From contig CM048555.1 of NCBI GenBank assembly GCA_026413225.1, positions 80,545,785-80,609,784 on the forward strand: a stretch of DNA of 64,000 nt, given 5' to 3'. The translations under genes were made by a program, and so were the position numbers. The DNA is from Otis tarda (lineage: Eukaryota; Chordata; Aves; Otidiformes; Otididae). Position 1 is the stretch's first letter. Each line of letters opens with the position of its first letter. The notes under the pieces were generated by a model. It did not search any database. It saw only the letters and a program-made list of their open reading frames with translations, and was not told the origin of the DNA. Positions 58,099-64,000 of this stretch are shown piece by piece.

Positions 58099-59912
58099 AC
58101 AACTCCTACATTTCTGATATTAGGGGCTGGGTTTAGACTAGATAGAGTGAAAATGCTGCTAACAACCCTTGTAACTCCTACTACAGTTTCTACAGCCAGG
58201 ACTTGAGAAGATGCTGGACAGAGGTGGGTACCGGATGGTTCAGATGTGCAGGAGTAAGATTTTGGGCCAATGTTTGGATTCCCTCATTTTCCCTTTGGAT
58301 ACGATTTCCACACACTTGGAAAGAAACTGTCCCAGTTTTCTACAGATTCTTTTTCTGCCATAAGAGGGAAATAATCGAGACTGAAATGACTTCCACTAAT
58401 TGTCTCGCTGTTTTAAATCTGAAATGCTGCCAAGTTGCTGCTTGGGAATGGTTCCAGCAGCTTTAGTTACCCTCCTCTCCTGAAGGCCGGGCTCACCAGT
58501 AGGACTTTTGCACATCAGGCAGTCATCGTACACCTCAGGAGACACAGTCTGGTCACATAGTCCAGTCCCAGCCTCAAGTCAATCAAACTGATGTTCCAAC
58601 TTCTGCTGTGCTATCTGCCCCTTGGAAATTATGACACTGGTAAGGACTATTACTTTTTTTTTTAAACCTCAATAAAAACAAAGCAGAAGGCTGATACTTT
58701 CCCCCAAAAGACAAATGATTCTAAGTGGCTTCAGATGATTGAAAGACATATTTGCAGAGGAAGAAGTGAGATGAAATGTTTTCAAGGGCCTTTGTTAAAC
58801 TCAAGAGAAAGCTCACAGACACCTTGCTTGCTTCAACCATCAGTAGCTCCTACAACATTGTTTGGAGCCATTTGACTTCTGTCTACGTTGCTGTCTCAAG
58901 CAGGTAAGGTCACAGATCTTAGGGAGACCAAGCTGTAGAGAAATCATGGTTATGGGCTCAACTCAAGCAAACTCACCCAAGATTTAGACATACACTAGAT
59001 AGCTGGCTCCAGACTCATCGGCGTTCATAACCTACCTCTTTCTAAGGTGTCTGACTCTCCCAGAAACCTATGGGAAGCTCAGTGCTCTAATATGATAAAG
59101 ACATCTCAATATTTTGGAAGACACTATCCAAGCCCTAATAAGTCAATCTCAGCACCTGTTAATAATCTCAAAGTGATTGGTTTACATCTGAAGGCTTTGG
59201 TTAGAAACAGAGCACTTACAGTTAGTTAACCAGAATGACATCCCCATTGTCCCTCCTAGCCCTCATATTTCAGCCTTGGGCATCAATGCTCTCCCTGTCC
59301 TTCCGTATGTCAGTCATTTTCTTTTCCAACAATCCCTTTTACAAGCATTGGGTTTATCAGATAGCTGGCTGCATGGGGGTATGTACAGGTAAAACCAACA
59401 GGAGTTCAGCCAGAAGAAAGGAAGAGAAGGTCCCTGTCCTTGTCAATGCTTGAGAAGGAGATGGTCAAACAGGGACTTACCCAAGCAAAGCTCTATGCCC
59501 CATATATTTCCTGTTCATATTTGTTGCCCTCTGACACAGTTGCAACTTCGCTTCAGAGCATCCACATTGCACTAAGGAATAGCTGAGAAATGGTTAACCC
59601 CTGGTCGGAAGCATTTCTTTGGAGTCCGAGGTCAGCCCCTTCCTTCTGATGGCACCTTGGGTTTGATCTGTGCTACAGCATAAATCAAGCCTGGATAAAA
59701 TCTTTGGCTCTGATGTCAAAAGGTACATTCTGGCTTGCCTGCATCCGCATGCTTAAGCCTTCCCCGACTAGTACAAACACCTTTACCCAGGCATCCTGGC
59801 TCTGTGACACCTCCTAAGGGTGCCTGGACAATGTTTGGTCAGGAGGAGGCAAAAGTATGCCAGTGAGCTGATAACCAGGTTGGACAGCAGTAGGACAGGG
59901 CTTAAGGATGCT
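58099..59912. other. No gene seen (1.8 kb)
   Basis: This is unique sequence. It ends with the 24-bp segment at 59892-59915 that is shared with the flank of the CR1 at 20331. Confidence 0.5.
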
Positions 59913-60080
59913 TAGAATCATAGAATGGTTTGGGTGGAAGGGATCGTTAAAGGCCACCCAGTCCAACCCCCCTGCCAGGAGCAGGGACATCTCCAACCAG
60001 ATCAGGTTGCTCAGAGCCCCGGCCAACCTGGCCTGGAATGTTTCCAGGGATGGGGCATCCACCACCTCTCTGGGTGACCT
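59913..60080 (-). mobile_element. CR1 LINE 3' fragment (minus orientation)
   Basis: It begins AGAATCATAGAATGGTTTGG and continues through ACATCTCCAACCAGATCAGG to ACCACCTCTCTGGGTGACCT, where it is truncated. Its 3'-side flank matches that of the copy at 20331. Confidence 0.93.
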
Positions 60081-62588
60081 GCTCCAACCTGTTTCTGGCT
60101 CTATTGACTGTTGGACATCAACAGACGTGGCTTTTGCCTCATTTCACGCACACGTGCTCAACTCTAGACGTGTGAGCCACGTGGGAGCGGTGTGGGAACG
60201 TGCTGGAAGGTAGCTATGGCCATGCATTCACATGTATGTGCTCATCGCGCGTCTGCCATCCCCGTGGGGAACCGGTTTTATACTAAAAATATTTTTGCAT
60301 TAATGTGTAAATTAAAGTACGGCTGCAATAACAGTCAAAAGGGAGCCCAAAAGAGAACAGGGAAGATTGATTATGTGCATATTTTAAGTGCTTTGTGTCT
60401 GTGAATGTTTATTTGAAAAATAAGAGTGAAAGAGAAGCACTGACACTACAAATAAAAATAACATAGGGAAATACATCTCTTATTATTAAATTATAGATTA
60501 AAATAGGAAACGTGGGGGAATATAGAAACATATATCTCTTTGTGGAGGCTTTCTGTAACAATCAGCATAAAATAACGTAGCAGTACCTGACAGCTAAATA
60601 AAGATAGGAGCTGAGGTTCCTATCTACGCATTTATCTCCTCTGATCCAGACAGGGTAAAGAGGCATAAAAGGCTCAGATAATAGCATCCTTTCTGCACAC
60701 CGGCTCCCAAACGATAGGCAGATTTTATACTCAGTTACTCCACATAATGTCAACATTGTTAGAAAACAAAAGCACCATGAAGGAACATTATTTTTCCCCT
60801 CCCTCCTTCACCTGTTTTATTCCTTCTGAGCCTTCACCTTGAGGTTTCTGTATAAAATACCATGGGGCAGATCCAAAGCTCTGCACCCTCTGGATCATCC
60901 CCTAAAGTTGTGGGGCAGCAGGACGTGGGAAGATGGGAACAAGCAGCGAGGTTCAGATGGGTGCACACAGATCACATGCACAGAAGCGGAGAAAGCACCA
61001 GGCAACTCACTTAATCCCTGTCCCTTCCCTGCTGCAAGCTGTCACAACGTCTATTGCAGCCGACAGCTATCGACCATTGCATGCCGCGCCATTAACCTTT
61101 GCCACCCAACACGTCAGATGACAGAGATAGCGAAGGCTTGTGTCTCTTCGCAGCCCAGCAGCACACGTGGGAGGTGCAAGCAGAGCACCGAACCGGGTGG
61201 TGAAGCAGATAAAGTCTTATTACAATCAAATGTTCCCTGTTTGCAGTCCAACAAGGTGGACTTTGTCTTGAGAGGTTCTACCCCAGCCCTGTGGACCCTC
61301 TGAAGACTAGTCTGCTCTTTTGCCAATTCCCTTCATCAACAACGGTTACTCGCTGTCCCCTGAGCAGCTCTCCTGCATCCTCGACGCGTTCAAGGTGACA
61401 TCACATCTAGCAAACCCAACCTGAAGGGGTTCCTGCCAATTTCCATGCTAATATCCATCTCTTTGGAAAACACAGCCCTCCTCAAAAGGTGCAGATGGCA
61501 CAGGACCAAGGCCCTGGGCATTGCCTGAGGGACACACACATCACAACAGCATCTACAACCATACTACTTTGCCATGGTGAACGTCCATATGTCCTCTTCG
61601 ACATTCCTCAGCTGCTTTTACCTCCAAGGAGCAGTCCTGAAACCCACGTAAAGTTCTCACACTGCCTTTTCTCCCTGGACTTGTAGAGACTGCATTTATG
61701 GTCCCAGGAAGACGTTTCTTTGGCTCTACACAGATCTGCATCAGATACTTTACTGCCCAGCTGGGAAAAAAATAAGTAGCAGTATGAAAGGAGTCTGAAT
61801 TTCTGCATCTCCTTTCACATGCACCTTTTCTGCTATGAACGTCACTATTTTTTCCCCCAGCGGGCAACACTGGGAGTTCATTCCCATTTCCACAGCTAGT
61901 TTGACATCCACCTGTGGGATGTGAACGTCTTCTGAGACTTCTATCTGACTTGGCCAGGGGACTCAAAATTTATTTGGGGTGGACAGCCTGACACACATAC
62001 ACAAGATTCATTTTCTCTGGAAACCACAGGCTGAAGAACAGCATAATTAGCTTGCTTACCTTTGGCTGAATCAACTCATTAATTCTTACTGGCCTGAAGG
62101 GTTTTCTCTGGGGACACCTATATTTGGCTAGTTGATGTGTTATGAGAAGAAAGAGTTCTTGGCACTTTTTTGAGGAGACAGGGAAAAATCTTGGCAGCAG
62201 CTACCTACATTTTTTTTTAAAAAGCTTACTTTTGAGTCCAAGCATAATGGACAGTGACGATAAGAATAATTGTCCAAGCCTGACTTGGAGCCAGGCCCTC
62301 AAGGAGGTCACATGCACAGGCCTTACTCACCTCCATTTCCAGGGAGGATGGGGCAATGGGGCAAGGTCTGAGGGCAGAAGGCATCATGTCCCGGGGGCAG
62401 GAATGGCCTGGGAGACGTTGAGAGCAGGTCTAAGGCACTAACAGGAAGGTGGGTTTATTGAAGAGCAGGAGAAGCCACCTCATCACTCATTAACAAGAGA
62501 CATAACCCAGGGCAAGCCAAGCCTCTTGACTGACCCAAACTCATCATCTGTCACTGAGCCACCACCCAGCTCTACCATCAAACGACCA
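60081..62588. other. No gene seen (2.5 kb)
   Basis: This is unique sequence, AT-rich at about 60380-60560. No exon or mobile element was recognised. Confidence 0.5.
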
Positions 62589-63037
62589 TGTCATGGTTTA
62601 GCCCCACTCAACAGCTAGAACACCACACAATCTCACTCTCCCTCCAGTTAGATAGCAAGGAGTACTGGGAAAGAAAAGAATGCAAAACTCAACGGGTTGA
62701 GACAAAACCAGCTTAAGAGAGTAACAGAGCAAAAGAAAACAGAGATGGAAAATGAAAACAGAATATACTTAAGCATGTAACTCACAGTACCATAGCTCAT
62801 GGTGGATCCTGACACACAACTCCCTCCCAAGTAGCAGGAAACCTCCCCTCACCATCATCCCCACTTTATATCCTGAGCATGATGTCACATGGGATGGGAC
62901 AGCCCTTGAGCCAATTTGGGTAACCTATCCCAGCCATTGGCTAATTGGTAACCTATCCCAGCTGTGTGCCCCAGCCACAGGTGCTACCAGCTCCAGTTCA
63001 GGCGAAAATTAACTTTATCCCAGCCAGAACCAGGACA
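62589..63037 (-). mobile_element. Solo LTR of an avian endogenous retrovirus
   Basis: This segment of about 449 bp starts TG and ends CA in either reading. Its ends (TGTCATGGTTTAGCCCC and CTTTATCCCAGCCAGAACC on the plus strand) are those of a widespread bird ERV LTR. On the minus strand it carries a TATA box (GATATAAAG, about 62866-62875) with a CRE-like TGACATCA and CCAAT-type words upstream, so the U3-R-U5 direction is minus. No internal gag, pol or env lies next to it, which means a solo LTR left after recombination. A clear target duplication is not visible; flanks share only CCA. The exact family is not assigned. Confidence 0.75.
62919..62962 (-). repeat. Duplicated 16-bp block in LTR U3
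   Basis: GGTAACCTATCCCAGC occurs at 62919-62934 and again at 62947-62962, 28 bp apart, each next to an ATTGG/CCAAT-type word. Repeats of this kind upstream of a TATA box are usual in retroviral enhancers. Confidence 0.9.
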
Positions 63038-63439
63038 CCATTAAGACCCTTGGTTGAGCAGCACCATCTTTCCACGATACCTTCAACATGAGTGTGGGAT
63101 ATAGGGGGTGCAGGGGAAGGGGAGTGTGAAAGAACTTTGACCAACCCTCGCTTCCAAGTGTACGAGGTGGCAGGGGGACCCTGCACCTAGGGACACTGTT
63201 GTTGTCTTGGAGGCCACCCTCACCCCTTGTTTAGCTTACGGATGCACCTAGGACTTGCAGATCCTACTCATAGATGCATCGTTTAATCTTCATGCCCACG
63301 ACCCACAACTCTCCTAAAAAAAATTGCGTCGTCTCAAGCCTAGCCCAAATTGAAGCCCTTCCATTTCCTTTTGCAGCAAAAATGAGAAAGAAAAGTAGCC
63401 TAAACATTTTGCTCCTAATACTTGACTTAAAACTTTTTC

Positions 63440-63625
63440 TTTCTTTGTTTCATGCTGTTGCTCTCTCTCCTCCCCTCCCTGTCTTACAGAAGTGTGACTA
63501 ATCCTCTTCCTTCCCTTGCACTGTTACCTTGAAGGTATTTATAGAGTGTGATCATGTTCTCTCCTGTGTCTTTCTTTCAACTCTGGATAAATCAAGCTTC
63601 CTCAGACTTCTCTCGTGTCTTATCT
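63440..63625 (-). mobile_element. Old CR1 LINE fragment (minus orientation)
   Basis: The plus strand carries GGTATTTATAGAGTGTGATC, ATGTTCTCTCCTGTGTCTTT and CAAGCTTCCTCAGACTTCTC, the reverse complement of an older CR1 ORF2 segment. There is no 3' tail and divergence is high. Confidence 0.5.
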
Positions 63626-64000
63626 GATCACGAGGTCGTGCGAACTGCCATGGCAAGCCAGGAAAGGCTTTGCCTGTTGGAGAGGACACTTCAGAGCTGA
63701 TACAGGCTCTGCAAGAAACTTCTGATGGACAGGCTCTGCGGTACGCATGTCCCCAGCCCCTCGCTGGGTCTGCGTCCGCGTGCGCCTGCGTGCTTTAGAA
63801 ACGGGGGGGATTTATCTGTTCCCGACCAAATGAGGCAGCTCTATCGTTTATTTTATATTATCTCATGTCATTGTTAGTGTTCTGCCTTCTGAGCTGGAAG
63901 CAGCACAAAGGAAGACGAATGTAGGGGGTTGAAAGAGATTAAGCTGGAACGCGTTTGTCCGACAACATCTGCAGGCTGTCTGGGAAACGGACGGCGTCTG
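63626..64000. other. Window edge, somewhat CpG-rich
   Basis: CpG dinucleotides cluster at about 63739-63815 (for example GCGTCCGCGTGCGCCTGCG). It is too short and too near the edge to call a CpG island or promoter. Confidence 0.4.

Noticed and set aside
62340..62440. Minus-strand Met frame ending at GAG|GTGAGT, considered as a first exon
   Set aside because: The donor is good but the phase is 0 and the encoded peptide is not a signal sequence.

Overview
The window is nuclear DNA from a bird. Two things show this. CR1 LINE fragments with the avian-type 3' end (the ATTCTATG octamer tail) occur throughout. A split gene on the minus strand also encodes an avian-type GDNF-family receptor alpha-4 (GFRA4) with all three cysteine-rich domains; mammalian GFRA4 has lost the first. 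The bird species cannot be told from what I can see.

Gene region (about 1-16,060, minus strand). Seven GFRA4 coding exons can be placed to the base: 16060-15782, 13107-13027, 9455-9110, 6019-5910, 5098-4964, 4703-4546 and 2414-2268. All introns are GT-AG, all phases agree, and the joined frame is open to a TGA at 2270-2268. The exons give about 418 residues of the GPI-anchored persephin co-receptor. The signal-peptide exon and promoter were not found; they lie either in the remaining 48 kb or beyond the window. No canonical poly(A) signal was seen between the stop and the window edge. The introns contain a 43-bp minisatellite, a 20-bp triplicate, one CR1 fragment and otherwise unique sequence.

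Upstream region (about 16,061-64,000). I found no convincing host protein-coding exon here. It is either the large first intron or intergenic DNA, filled with retroelement remains: at least 14 young to middle-aged CR1 3' ends; one 1.4-kb CR1 at 49,830-51,219 with an open 416-codon reverse-transcriptase/C-terminal frame; three or four much older CR1-like fragments; a solo LTR of an endogenous retrovirus at 62,589-63,037; and a badly decayed Ty3/Gypsy-like pol on the minus strand at about 27,560-24,780, which is interrupted by a CR1. The rest is unique or unrecognised sequence with short simple repeats.

The most notable observations are the Gypsy-like pol relic with a CR1 nested inside it, a 24-bp 3' flank shared by two unlinked CR1 copies (a possible 3' transduction), the CpG-dense 14-bp triplicate near 40.8 kb, and the complete D1-containing GFRA4 exon set with its missing first exon. 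I saw no CRISPR array, operon or tRNA/rRNA gene, and nothing that forms a new multi-gene system.
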